A DNA stretch of 28,168 nucleotides from positions 1 through 28,168 of the forward strand of contig CALBJW010000070.1 of the NCBI GenBank assembly GCA_937893145.1, in the 5' to 3' direction. The position numbers and the translations under genes were made by a program. This DNA comes from an uncultured Prevotellaceae bacterium (GTDB lineage: Bacteria; Bacteroidota; Bacteroidia; Bacteroidales; Bacteroidaceae). The notes under the pieces are model-generated. The model was not told the DNA's origin. It worked only from the letters and a program-made list of their open reading frames with translations, and made no database searches. Of this stretch, positions 8,070 to 16,208 are shown piece after piece. Every line of letters starts with the position of its first letter. Position 1 is the stretch's first letter.

Positions 8070-10352
8070 TTGGACTATACAAAATTAGCACAAGAAGCCA
8101 TTGACTTGGCTATTGTTCAGGCACAGAGAGCGCATAAGGAGTTCCTTACGCCCGAACATTTATTATATGCCTTGCATTACCAGAGTCCTTTTGAGTATGC
8201 AGCATTCTTCGGCAATGTAACTATGGACCACTTCGAACGTGACCTCAAGAACTACATTGACGACATGGAGTGTGTGAATACAGAAACGGGCGACTACGAA
8301 CTGCACCTCTCCGTTCAGTGTCAGCAGATGCTTGCGCTGGCTGAGGGAAATGCGTACAATGCAGGCAAACGAGAGATTGATGTTCCACATATCATAAATG
8401 CCATCCTTCACCTCGACGACTCACAGGCTGCGTATGTGCTTCGCAAGCATTTCGGTTCGTCTGATGTGGAAATTCTCAACATCTTCACCGATGCCTACCA
8501 TGAGGACGAGGAGGAAGAGAAGTGGCACGCAGAAGCAGATGCTGCACAGGAGTGGCTGGAGAGCGACAATGAAGAGCGAAGCACTCCTTGGAAGGACTTT
8601 GTTATCTGCATCAACGAACATATCAACGACCATAACCCTCTCATCGGTCGTGAGGAGGAACTGGAACGTACCATCCAGATACTTTGTCGTAAGGACAAGA
8701 ACAACCCTCTTCATGTTGGAGAGCCTGGAGTAGGCAAGACTGCACTCGTATATGGACTTGCCGCTCTCATCGAGAAGGGTGAAGTGCCGGAACGACTCAA
8801 GGGCTGCAAGATATATTCTATGGACCTCGGCACACTCCTTGCAGGTACTCAGTTCCGTGGTGATTTTGAGAAGCGCATCAAAGCCATCATGGATGGTATT
8901 CAGAGCGAAGGCAAAGCGATTGTCTATATCGATGAGATACATAACCTCATCGGTGCAGGACAGACTGGTGAGGGTTCGATGGACGCTTCGAACATGCTCA
9001 AACCTTACCTTGAGAAGGGTGACATACGTTTCATAGGAAGCACCACATATCAAGAATATAACCGTTACTTCCAGAAGAGCAAGGGCATCGTTCGTCGTTT
9101 CCAACAGATTGACATCAACGAACCATCCATCGATGAGACAGTGAAGATTATCGAAGGACTCATCCCAGGATATGAGGAATACCACAGCGTGAAGTATTCA
9201 AATGATGCTGTGCGCTATGCTGTAGAGAAGAGTACACAGTTCATCTCTGACCGATTCCTTCCAGACAAGGCTATCGACCTCATCGACGAGGCTGGTGCTT
9301 ATCGCCAGTTGCATCCCCTTTTAAATAAGAAAGGAGAAAAGAAGGCTCAACGCTATCAGACTGTTGACACCATTCTGCTCTCCGATATCCTCTCGCGTGT
9401 TTGCAAGATTGATGCTAAGGCTCTCAGCGAGGCAAACAACAACGAACTTGAGGACCTCGACACTCGCATCGCAAGTCAGATATATGGACAGGATGCTGCA
9501 ATACGCTGTGTGGTAGAGGCTGTGCAGATGTCAAAAGCGGGATTGCTCGAAGGCGACAAACCGCTCGCTTCGCTCCTTTTCGTAGGACCAACAGGTGTGG
9601 GCAAGACTGAGGTGTGCAAAGTCCTTGCAAACGAACTTGGCATATCATTAGTACGTTTTGACATGTCCGAATACACGGAGAAGCACACTGTTGCGAAGCT
9701 TATCGGTTCACCTGCAGGATATGTGGGTTATGAGGATGGCGGTTTGCTTACCGATGCTATTCGCAAGACACCAAACTGTGTTCTTCTCCTCGATGAGATT
9801 GAGAAGGCACATAGCGACATCTATAACATACTGCTCCAGGTTATGGACTATGCACGTCTCACCGACAACAAGGGCAACAAGGCAGACTTCAAGAATGTCA
9901 TTCTCATCATGACATCCAATGCTGGTGCTCAATACGCATCACAGGCTTCGGTTGGTTTCAGTTCATCTGTGAGCAGTGGACAGGCAATGATGAACACCGT
10001 GAAGAAGACTTTCAAGCCAGAGTTCCTCAACCGTCTTTCGGGTACTGTAATCTTCAATGATATGGACGAGCACATGGCTACGCTCATTCTTGACAAGAAA
10101 CTTCGCCAACTCTCAGCTCGACTTACAGCAAAGAACGTGGAAATGGAACTCACTCCTGAAGCACATCAGCACCTGCTCCGACTTGGATTTACTCATCAGT
10201 ATGGTGCTCGAGAGATGGACCGTGTCATTCAGCAACAACTCAACCCTCTGCTCATGCGTGAGATTCTCTTCGGCACTCTCCGCAAGGGAGGCAAAGTTCT
10301 TGTGACATTCGACAAAGACAAAAAATGCCTCGTTTTGCAAAAAAACGTCTAA
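8070..10352 (+). CDS. clpA: Clp protease ATP-binding subunit ClpA
   Basis: ClpA is the AAA+ unfoldase that feeds ClpP. The 760-aa frame matches E. coli ClpA in size. Residues 1-140 form the Clp N-domain that binds ClpS. D1 has Walker A GEPGVGKT (217-224) and Walker B IVYIDEIH (284-291); D2 has Walker A GPTGVGKT (506-513) and Walker B VLLLDEIEKAH (571-581). VGF at 628-630 fills the place of the [LIV]GF/L tripeptide that docks on ClpP. There is no ClpB/ClpC-type middle coiled coil. The start appears to be TTG at 8070: the next in-frame ATG, at residue 52, would delete a third of the N-domain. Together with clpS it forms an N-degron degradation unit. Confidence 0.96.
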   Translation: MDYTKLAQEAIDLAIVQAQRAHKEFLTPEHLLYALHYQSPFEYAAFFGNVTMDHFERDLKNYIDDMECVNTETGDYELHLSVQCQQMLALAEGNAYNAGKREIDVPHIINAILHLDDSQAAYVLRKHFGSSDVEILNIFTDAYHEDEEEEKWHAEADAAQEWLESDNEERSTPWKDFVICINEHINDHNPLIGREEELERTIQILCRKDKNNPLHVGEPGVGKTALVYGLAALIEKGEVPERLKGCKIYSMDLGTLLAGTQFRGDFEKRIKAIMDGIQSEGKAIVYIDEIHNLIGAGQTGEGSMDASNMLKPYLEKGDIRFIGSTTYQEYNRYFQKSKGIVRRFQQIDINEPSIDETVKIIEGLIPGYEEYHSVKYSNDAVRYAVEKSTQFISDRFLPDKAIDLIDEAGAYRQLHPLLNKKGEKKAQRYQTVDTILLSDILSRVCKIDAKALSEANNNELEDLDTRIASQIYGQDAAIRCVVEAVQMSKAGLLEGDKPLASLLFVGPTGVGKTEVCKVLANELGISLVRFDMSEYTEKHTVAKLIGSPAGYVGYEDGGLLTDAIRKTPNCVLLLDEIEKAHSDIYNILLQVMDYARLTDNKGNKADFKNVILIMTSNAGAQYASQASVGFSSSVSSGQAMMNTVKKTFKPEFLNRLSGTVIFNDMDEHMATLILDKKLRQLSARLTAKNVEMELTPEAHQHLLRLGFTHQYGAREMDRVIQQQLNPLLMREILFGTLRKGGKVLVTFDKDKKCLVLQKNV

Positions 10353-10404
10353 TTTTCGGCAATAAAACATAAGAAAATAAGGTAAAAGATGTAAAAAAAC
10401 ACAT

Positions 10405-10420
10405 TGTGTGCGAACACACA
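10405..10420 (+). terminator. Hairpin after clpA, possible weak terminator
   Basis: TGTGTG-CGAA-CACACA forms a perfect 6-bp stem with a tetraloop 52 bp after the clpA stop. It is followed by the 12-bp palindrome TGTTTATAAACA (10421-10432) and a short T-run. The weak stem and short T-run make terminator function uncertain. Confidence 0.35.
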
Positions 10421-10444
10421 TGTTTATAAACATATTTTTAAGTA

Positions 10445-10474
10445 TTGTAAAAACTTAGAAAGTTCGTACCTTTG
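10445..10474 (+). promoter_or_regulatory. Bacteroidetes-type promoter of the GH30 gene
   Basis: TTG at 10445-10447 and TACCTTTG at 10467-10474 are separated by 19 bp, the ideal -33/-7 spacing. Predicted transcription start is near 10480, giving a leader of about 110 nt before the GH30 ATG. Confidence 0.7.
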
Positions 10475-10529
10475 CAACATCCTAAAAACAATCTTTTTAC
10501 CTTAAAAAAATTAATACTTATTGAGAACA

Positions 10530-10562
10530 AAAAAGTGCCGATCGCGATGATTAGCACTTTTT
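10530..10562 (+). terminator. Terminator-like hairpin inside the GH30 leader (candidate attenuator)
   Basis: AAAAAGTGC (10530-10538) and GCACTTTTT (10554-10562) form a perfect 9-bp stem with a 15-nt loop, followed by a second T-run. The hairpin is downstream of the predicted promoter and upstream of the start codon, so it could end transcription early or close a small leader RNA. Confidence 0.55.
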
Positions 10563-10591
10563 ATTTTTTATACATTTAACCCAATAGTCAA

Positions 10592-13024
10592 ATGAAAAGA
10601 TACTTTACACTACTCACAATTATGGCATGTTCCATTGCACAGATGATGGGACAGAGCAATAGCCAATACATTATACATAATAGCGGCAATATTCTCGGTG
10701 CAGGCAGTAGCAACCGTGCCGTTCTTCTGGACAAGTCGGACAAGAACGCGAAACCTCTCCGCATGGCAAAACAATCGGACGGCAGCTACATCATCGCACT
10801 TGATGGAGCCAAGACCTTATATCTCAGTCTCGGCACAGAAAACGGCTGGAGCACCTACTTCCTTACCGACTCTACAGATGCTCGTGCGCATTATGATGTG
10901 GTGCAATCGGGCAGTTATACCCGTTTGAAGAACAAGCAGACTAATGGTTATCTCGGAACAGATGACAACAACATTGGAGCGTATGTCTATTCAGACAAGA
11001 ACGGAGAGGACAGCAAGCATCGCTGGTTCCTTAGCGACACACCAACTTACGAGGTGAAAGTCGATACTGTCTCTTATCCTGTTTGTGCCGATGCCGACCG
11101 CCAACTCGTTGAGGGTTGGGGCGTGAGCCTCTGCTGGTGGGCAAATATGTGTGGCAAGTGGAGCGACAGCAAGATAGACCAACTCATCTCGTGGATGGTT
11201 AGTCCTGATGGATTGAACTGGAACATCTTCAGATATAATATAGGTGGAGGAGATGATCCTAACTGGACCAACTGCAACCCTCACCACATGGGTGGAGGCA
11301 AAGGTCTTCGTGCCGAGATGGAAGGATTCCAGGATGAGCGCAACGGTGAGTTCCATTGGGAACGCGATGCTGCTCAACGCAAGATAATGCTCAAGATAAA
11401 GGAGAAGCGACCAGATGCTATTTTCGAAGCATTCTCAAACAGTTGCCCTTGGTGGATGACAGAAAGCGGTTGTTGTTCGGGTAATGCAGATGGAGGCAAA
11501 GACAATCTCAAGCCTGAGTACTACGAGGACTTTGCTCGCTATCTTGTTGAGGTCTGCAAGCACTACAAGGATGTATATGGAATAGAATTCAAGACTCTTG
11601 AACCATTCAACGAATCTGTTACCAACTTCTGGTACAAGTCGGGAGTACAGGAAGGATGCCACTTCGATTTCAGCAGTCAGGTTGCATTTGTTCGTGTACT
11701 TGCTCCAATACTCAAGGAGAGTGGACTCAACACCATCATAAGTGCTGCTGATGAAACCAACATAGGACTTGCAGTGAATGGTTTGAGAGAATTTCAGAAT
11801 AAGGGAGCTTCCAACCTCGTAGGACAGTGGAACAGCCACACATATTCGGGTGACAACCGTGCTCGAAGTCAGTTCGGTTCGCTTAGTCGTGCAGAAGGAA
11901 AGACTGTCTGGATGAGTGAAACAGGTTCGGGTGGTTCGGGTATTAGTGGCAACCTGAGTATGGCACAACGCCTTTTCGATGATGTTCGTTACATTGCTCC
12001 TGAAGCTTGGATTGACTGGCAATATATGGAGGAGAACAACGACCAATGGTGCTTCGTAAAGGGTAGTTTTGCTAATGCCACATTTAGTAAGGTAAAGAAC
12101 TACTATGTCAGACAGCAAATCACTCGCTACATCAAGCAAGGCTACACCATCGTAGAGAGCCTCAACGAGCAATCGTTAGCAGCAGTCAACCCTACCCGTG
12201 ACACTCTCGTCGTTGCACTCATCAACACAGATGGTCCTTGTGTTCATCGCATCAGTCTGCCTCTCGTAAAGGTAAACGGCACAATCCGCATGTTGCGTAC
12301 AAGTGAAAGTGAATCGCTCAAGACAGTCAAGGACTTCAGCGAAGTAGCCGACAGCATTCTCGAAGTGAAAATGCCAGAAGCAAGCATCGCCACACTTATC
12401 ATTCCTATCGAGATGAAGGTGAAGGACGAGCCATCATTCTGCAAGGAAGACACATATATGATTATTCCTCAGAGCAATGTGAAGATGGCTACTGCCGTTG
12501 TGGGGTCCAATGTGAAACTTGCTGCCGCAAATCCTTCTTCTCAAAATCAGCAATGGACCATCGAAGAAATTAAGGAGGGCGTTTACACTCTTCGCAATGG
12601 AAATGGCAAATATGTTACAGCGGCTGCTGGCAACATCGGAATGGCATCGAGAGCATCTTCAGGCAAGAGTCAGAACTTCAACATCGTGAAAGTGGATGGC
12701 ATTCATGTTCGCATCACAAATGAGGGCGATGCAACACTTCGTGGCTGGGACCTTTCAAACCAGAGTCTGAGCGAAGGAACTGTTGTGTGCAACTATGCAT
12801 ACGGAAACTCAGCAAGTGCAGATCACCGCAACTGGTACATGATGCGCATTTCATCCACTAAGGCTGAAGCATCAAACATCGACATTATAAATAATAATAA
12901 TGATGCAGAAGTCGATGAACACATTTATTCCATCTCTGGAATCAAGCAGAACAATATGCAACATGGCATCAATATTATTCGCCAAAAAGACGGAACGACA
13001 AGAAAAGTGATGATTGGTCGATAA
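10592..13024 (+). CDS. Secreted glycoside hydrolase family 30 enzyme with beta-trefoil modules
   Basis: The 810-aa protein has a signal peptide (about 1-21), then a ricin-like beta-trefoil module (about 23-150). A GH30-type TIM barrel follows (about 170-550, with beta-sandwich to 615), then a second trefoil-like module (about 625-770) and a tail IYSISGIKQ...GINIIRQ...KVMIGR that resembles a type IX secretion sorting signal. Catalytic residues are visible: acid/base E341 in LEPFNE and nucleophile E443 in WMSETG, with the family's YNIGGGD motif at 215-221. The GWGVSLCWWAN segment recalls the GH30_5 endo-beta-1,6-galactanases, so galactan side chains are a likely target, but the exact subfamily is a guess. 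The gene stands alone with its own promoter and leader hairpin; no SusC/SusD pair is in view. Confidence 0.88.
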   Translation: MKRYFTLLTIMACSIAQMMGQSNSQYIIHNSGNILGAGSSNRAVLLDKSDKNAKPLRMAKQSDGSYIIALDGAKTLYLSLGTENGWSTYFLTDSTDARAHYDVVQSGSYTRLKNKQTNGYLGTDDNNIGAYVYSDKNGEDSKHRWFLSDTPTYEVKVDTVSYPVCADADRQLVEGWGVSLCWWANMCGKWSDSKIDQLISWMVSPDGLNWNIFRYNIGGGDDPNWTNCNPHHMGGGKGLRAEMEGFQDERNGEFHWERDAAQRKIMLKIKEKRPDAIFEAFSNSCPWWMTESGCCSGNADGGKDNLKPEYYEDFARYLVEVCKHYKDVYGIEFKTLEPFNESVTNFWYKSGVQEGCHFDFSSQVAFVRVLAPILKESGLNTIISAADETNIGLAVNGLREFQNKGASNLVGQWNSHTYSGDNRARSQFGSLSRAEGKTVWMSETGSGGSGISGNLSMAQRLFDDVRYIAPEAWIDWQYMEENNDQWCFVKGSFANATFSKVKNYYVRQQITRYIKQGYTIVESLNEQSLAAVNPTRDTLVVALINTDGPCVHRISLPLVKVNGTIRMLRTSESESLKTVKDFSEVADSILEVKMPEASIATLIIPIEMKVKDEPSFCKEDTYMIIPQSNVKMATAVVGSNVKLAAANPSSQNQQWTIEEIKEGVYTLRNGNGKYVTAAAGNIGMASRASSGKSQNFNIVKVDGIHVRITNEGDATLRGWDLSNQSLSEGTVVCNYAYGNSASADHRNWYMMRISSTKAEASNIDIINNNNDAEVDEHIYSISGIKQNNMQHGINIIRQKDGTTRKVMIGR

Positions 13025-13041
13025 ACTTTTATATCAATAAT

Positions 13042-13072
13042 TTTGTTTTTCGGTTAGTTTAGTGTACCTTTG
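13042..13072 (+). promoter_or_regulatory. Strong Bacteroidetes promoter of leuB
   Basis: TTTG (13042-13045), 19 bp, TACCTTTG (13065-13072) is a full match to the Bacteroidetes consensus. The leader is about 90 nt, A-rich, with no T-box or leader-peptide Leu run that I can see. Confidence 0.8.
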
Positions 13073-13171
13073 CATCTCAATTCGCAGAAATAAATAACAA
13101 ATTTATACTCGAAGAGTTGAAAAGAATAACAGATTAAAAGAACAATAACTCAAAAATAAGATAAAAAGATT

Positions 13172-14251
13172 ATGGATTTGAAAATCGCAGTTCTGGCTGG
13201 TGATGGTATCGGACCAGAGATTATGGAACAGGGCGTAGCTGTATGTTCAGCTATCGCAGAGAAGTTTGGTCACACAGTAAGTTACAAGGAAGCTCTTTGT
13301 GGTGCTCACGCTATCGATGAGGTAGGCGACCCATTCCCAGAGGAGACATTCAAGACTTGTGAGGAAGCAGATGCAGTACTCTTCGCTTCGGTAGGTGACC
13401 CTAAGTTTGACAACAACCCAACAGCAAAGGTTCGTCCTGAGCAGGGTCTTCTCGCTATGCGTAAGAAGCTTGGTCTCTTCGCAAACATTCGTCCTGTAAC
13501 AACATTCGACTGCCTTATCCACAAGTCACCACTCAAGGATGAAATCGTTCGTGGTGCTGACTTCATCTGTATTCGTGAGCTCACAGGTGGTATGTACTTC
13601 GGCAAGAAGCAGGAACCAACTGTAAACGCAGAAGGTGTTGAAGATGCTCTCGACACAAACTACTACTCACGTCCTGAGGTTGAGCGTATCCTCAAGGTTG
13701 CATATCAGTATGCTCGCCAGCGTCGCAAGCACCTCACTGTTGTTGACAAGGCTAACGTACTCGCTTCTTCTCGTCTCTGGAGAAAGATTGCTCAGGAGAT
13801 GGCACCTCAGTACCCAGATGTTGAGACAGACTTTATGTATGTTGACAACGCTGCAATGCGTATGATTCAGGACCCTAAGTTCTTTGATGTGATGGTAACA
13901 GAGAACACATTCGGTGACATCCTCACAGACGAAGGTTCGGTTATCACTGGTTCTATGGGTCTTCTCCCATCAGCATCAACAGGTTCTTCTACTCCTGTAT
14001 TTGAACCAATCCACGGTTCATGGCCACAGGGTAAGGGTCTCAATATCGCAAACCCACTCGCACAGATTCTTTCTGTTGCAATGCTTTACGAATACTTCGA
14101 CCTCAAGGCAGAAGGTGCTCTCATCCGTGAGGCTGTAGATGCTTCTCTCGACCAGAACGTTCGCACTCCTGAAATTCAGGTTGAAGGTGCTGGCAAGTAT
14201 GGCACAAAGGAAGTTGGTCAGTGGATTGTTGAGTACATCAAGAACAAGTAA
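13172..14251 (+). CDS. leuB: 3-isopropylmalate dehydrogenase
   Basis: LeuB oxidises and decarboxylates 3-isopropylmalate to 2-ketoisocaproate in leucine synthesis, using NAD. The 359-aa sequence begins MDLKIAVLAGDGIGPEIM and shows the catalytic set of the beta-decarboxylating dehydrogenases: RELTGGMYFG with Y142, TVVDKANVL with K193, and the metal-binding acids D225 (VDNAAM), D249 and D253 (GDILTDEGS). Its codon use looks strongly biased toward a few codons compared with neighbouring genes, as in highly expressed genes. No leuA, leuC or leuD lies beside it, so it is a single-gene unit with its own promoter and a strong terminator. Confidence 0.97.
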   Translation: MDLKIAVLAGDGIGPEIMEQGVAVCSAIAEKFGHTVSYKEALCGAHAIDEVGDPFPEETFKTCEEADAVLFASVGDPKFDNNPTAKVRPEQGLLAMRKKLGLFANIRPVTTFDCLIHKSPLKDEIVRGADFICIRELTGGMYFGKKQEPTVNAEGVEDALDTNYYSRPEVERILKVAYQYARQRRKHLTVVDKANVLASSRLWRKIAQEMAPQYPDVETDFMYVDNAAMRMIQDPKFFDVMVTENTFGDILTDEGSVITGSMGLLPSASTGSSTPVFEPIHGSWPQGKGLNIANPLAQILSVAMLYEYFDLKAEGALIREAVDASLDQNVRTPEIQVEGAGKYGTKEVGQWIVEYIKNK

Positions 14252-14282
14252 ACCTCGTTTCGACATTTCTTAACATAAAAAT

Positions 14283-14320
14283 AAACTACCGCATGTTTTG
14301 CTTGAAACATGCGGTAGTTT
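14283..14320. terminator. Strong hairpin terminator after leuB
   Basis: AAACTACCGCATGTTT (14283-14298) pairs perfectly with AAACATGCGGTAGTTT (14305-14320) around a 6-nt loop, giving a 16-bp stem with A-run and T-run on either side. It lies 32 bp after the leuB stop. Confidence 0.9.
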
Positions 14321-14326
14321 TATGTT

Positions 14327-14394
14327 ATTCTTGCGGAAGAATGAAGTCATTCTTGCGGAAGAGTGAAGTCGTTTTTGCAGAAGAGTAAAATGAC
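14327..14394. repeat. 22-bp tandem repeat, three copies
   Basis: ATTCTTGCGGAAGAATGAAG plus TC (14327-14348) is followed by a copy with one change (14349-14370) and a third, decayed copy of slightly greater length (14371-14394). Each unit begins with a self-complementary ATTCTT-GCGG-AAGAAT. It sits between the convergent leuB and cyclophilin genes. Confidence 0.85.
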
Positions 14395-14410
14395 TTTTCA
14401 AGAAGACTTT

Positions 14411-15118
14411 TTATTTTGCCTTTTTTATCACTTTTGCTTTCTTAATATGAACATCCTCAATAGGGCGGTCGTTCTTGTCGGTCGCAACCTTCTGGATATT
14501 GTCAACCACATCCATACCTTTGATTACCCTACCAAAAACGGTGTAGCTGCCATCGAGATGTGGAGCACCACCAATGGTCTTATACACCTCACGCATCTCT
14601 GGAGTGTAGGTGCAGGTGCCGTTGGTCCATTCTGTCACTCGCTTCTGCTGAACATCAAGTTGAGCATCAGTAAAGGTGCGACCAGTCACAACAGTAAACT
14701 GAGTGGATGAACTCTTGCGTTCTGGATTGGTGTCATCACCCTCACGAGCAGCATTGAGCATTCCACGCTGATGGAAGAACTGAGGCACACGAATCTCAGC
14801 AGGTACCCAGTCGGTTGGTTTCTCATCACCCTCACCGAGCATCTCACCTGGCTTGGCATTCTTGCTCAGGCGATCGCCTGTCTGGATGATGAAGCCATCT
14901 ATGACACGATGCCACAGCACACCGTTGTATGTGCCAGCCTTTACCTGCTTGATGAAGTTATCACGATGAAGCGGAGTCTCATTGAAGAGTTCCACGATGA
15001 TGTCGCCCATATCTGTCTTGAAGCGTACCTGTGCCCTACCCTTTTCCTGTGCAAAGGAAGTGAGGGCAAGCATTGCTAATGCAAATGCTGCGATTGTCTT
15101 GTTAAGTGTTCTGTTCAT
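14411..15118 (-). CDS. Exported cyclophilin-type peptidyl-prolyl isomerase
   Basis: The enzyme speeds proline cis-trans isomerisation during folding of exported proteins. The ATG at 15118 gives 235 aa with a signal peptide (MNRTLNKTIAAFALAMLALT...SFAQ); an upstream start would add a non-signal leader. Cyclophilin motifs are clear: WHRVIDGFIIQTGD carries catalytic R71, F76 and Q79; SSTQFTVVTG and YTVFGRVIKGMDVVDNI follow. An insert of about 60 residues (82-140), including GEGDEKPTDWVPAEI, is common in Bacteroidetes homologues. The C-terminus is Lys-rich (HIKKAKVIKKAK). It faces leuB and is divergent from metA. Confidence 0.95.
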   Translation of the reverse strand: MNRTLNKTIAAFALAMLALTSFAQEKGRAQVRFKTDMGDIIVELFNETPLHRDNFIKQVKAGTYNGVLWHRVIDGFIIQTGDRLSKNAKPGEMLGEGDEKPTDWVPAEIRVPQFFHQRGMLNAAREGDDTNPERKSSSTQFTVVTGRTFTDAQLDVQQKRVTEWTNGTCTYTPEMREVYKTIGGAPHLDGSYTVFGRVIKGMDVVDNIQKVATDKNDRPIEDVHIKKAKVIKKAK

Positions 15119-15142
15119 ATTGTGAGTTGACCTTGTTCGTTG

Positions 15143-15173
15143 CAAATTTAACGACAAAAAACGGAACTACAAA
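15143..15173 (-). promoter_or_regulatory. Promoter of the cyclophilin gene
   Basis: On the minus strand TTTG (15173-15170), 19 bp, TAAATTTG (15150-15143) fits the Bacteroidetes consensus. The start codon follows 24 bp downstream. Confidence 0.7.
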
Positions 15174-15215
15174 AGAAAAGGGGTGTGTTTCCTTTTTTAT
15201 ATGTAAAATAATCTG

Positions 15216-15223
15216 TAATTTTG
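15216..15223 (+). promoter_or_regulatory. -7 box of metA, very short leader
   Basis: TAATTTTG (15216-15223) matches TAnnTTTG; the -33 position has only a T-run. The ATG is 18 bp further on, leaving no room for a SAM riboswitch. Confidence 0.55.
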
Positions 15224-15241
15224 CACTCAAAACAGAACAAC

Positions 15242-16159
15242 ATGCCGTTAATATTACCAGACAACTTGCCTGCTGTTGATTTGCTCAAGCAGGAAAACAT
15301 ATTCACAATGGGTTACAAGAGAGCGGATTCTCAGCAGATTCGACCTCTCCGACTCGCTGTGCTCAACCTTATGCCGATAAAGATAACCACAGAGACTGAC
15401 TTTATCCGCATCCTCTCCAACTCCGCCCTGCAGATACAGGTGGAGTTTATGAAGATTAAGTCGCACACTTCGAAGAATACTCCTGTGGAACATATGTTAG
15501 CATTCTACCGCAACTTCGAAGATATGAAAAAGGAGAAGTACGATGGTCTCATCGTGACTGGTGCGCCACTTGAATTCATCGACTACGAAGAGGTGACCTA
15601 CTGGGAAGAACTGCAGGAGGTATTCAACTGGGCACACTCTCACGTCACATCAACCATCTATGTCTGCTGGGCAGCATTTGCAGGACTCTACCATTTCTAC
15701 GGAATACCAAAGTTCAACACTCCAGCAAAGGTGTTTGGTGTCTTCGAACATAATATGCTGGCTCCCGAACTCCCAATCTTCCGAGGTTTCGACGATGTGT
15801 TCTTTGCTCCCCACAGTCGCCATTGCGGCATCAAGCGTGAAGATGTAGAGAAGGTTCCAGGCCTTCACATCATCGCCGAGAGCGAGAAGGCAGGAGTGAC
15901 TATTGTGGAAGCCCGCAACGGTCGTGAGTTCTTCATCACCTGCCACCTCGAATATTCCCCTCTCACTCTCGATGGCGAATACAAACGAGATATGGCAAAG
16001 GGACTCCCAATCAATATGCCAAGCCATTACTACCCTAACGACGACCCTACAAAGGATCCTATAGTTCGCTGGAGAGCTGCTGCCAACCTGCTCTACACAA
16101 ACTGGCTGAACTATTATGTTTATCAGGAAACTCCATATAATATTGATGATATAGAGTAA
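15242..16159 (+). CDS. metA: Homoserine O-acyltransferase (MetA family), predicted acetyl-CoA specific
   Basis: MetA acylates homoserine at the first committed step of methionine synthesis. The ATG at 15242 gives 305 aa starting MPLILPDNLPAVDLL, collinear with E. coli MetA without gaps through at least residue 237. Catalytic residues fall at the same numbers: C142 (YVCWAAFAG), H235 and E237 (CHLEYS). Residue 111 is Glu (GAPLEF) where E. coli has Gly; in this family Glu at this position is known to favour acetyl-CoA over succinyl-CoA, so the product is probably O-acetylhomoserine. The gene is divergent from the cyclophilin gene, and a GC-rich repeat begins right after its stop. Together with pfs/luxS it places two methionine-cycle loci in this window. 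Confidence 0.95.
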   Translation: MPLILPDNLPAVDLLKQENIFTMGYKRADSQQIRPLRLAVLNLMPIKITTETDFIRILSNSALQIQVEFMKIKSHTSKNTPVEHMLAFYRNFEDMKKEKYDGLIVTGAPLEFIDYEEVTYWEELQEVFNWAHSHVTSTIYVCWAAFAGLYHFYGIPKFNTPAKVFGVFEHNMLAPELPIFRGFDDVFFAPHSRHCGIKREDVEKVPGLHIIAESEKAGVTIVEARNGREFFITCHLEYSPLTLDGEYKRDMAKGLPINMPSHYYPNDDPTKDPIVRWRAAANLLYTNWLNYYVYQETPYNIDDIE

Positions 16160-16208
16160 AAGACCCTCCCCTTGCCCCTCCCATTAAAAGGGAGGGGAAT
16201 AGATACTA
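16160..16208 (-). repeat. GC-rich quasi-palindromic repeat, copy A
   Basis: The element abuts the metA stop. Its core is CCCCTCCC-ATTAAAA-GGGAGGGG (16175-16197). Its reverse complement matches copy B (16338-16390) almost base for base, including the AGTATCTA edge. Confidence 0.85.

Noticed and set aside
8421..9185. 254-aa minus-strand frame inside clpA
   Set aside because: Lies opposite the conserved D1 ATPase domain and has a composition typical of antisense frames.
13073..13171. T-box or leucine attenuator before leuB
   Set aside because: The leader is A-rich with no stable hairpin, T-box motif or Leu codon run.
14327..14394. CRISPR-like array
   Set aside because: Units are contiguous with no spacers and decay after two copies; no cas genes are present.
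15180..15241. SAM riboswitch upstream of metA
   Set aside because: The -7 box leaves a leader of only about 12 nt.
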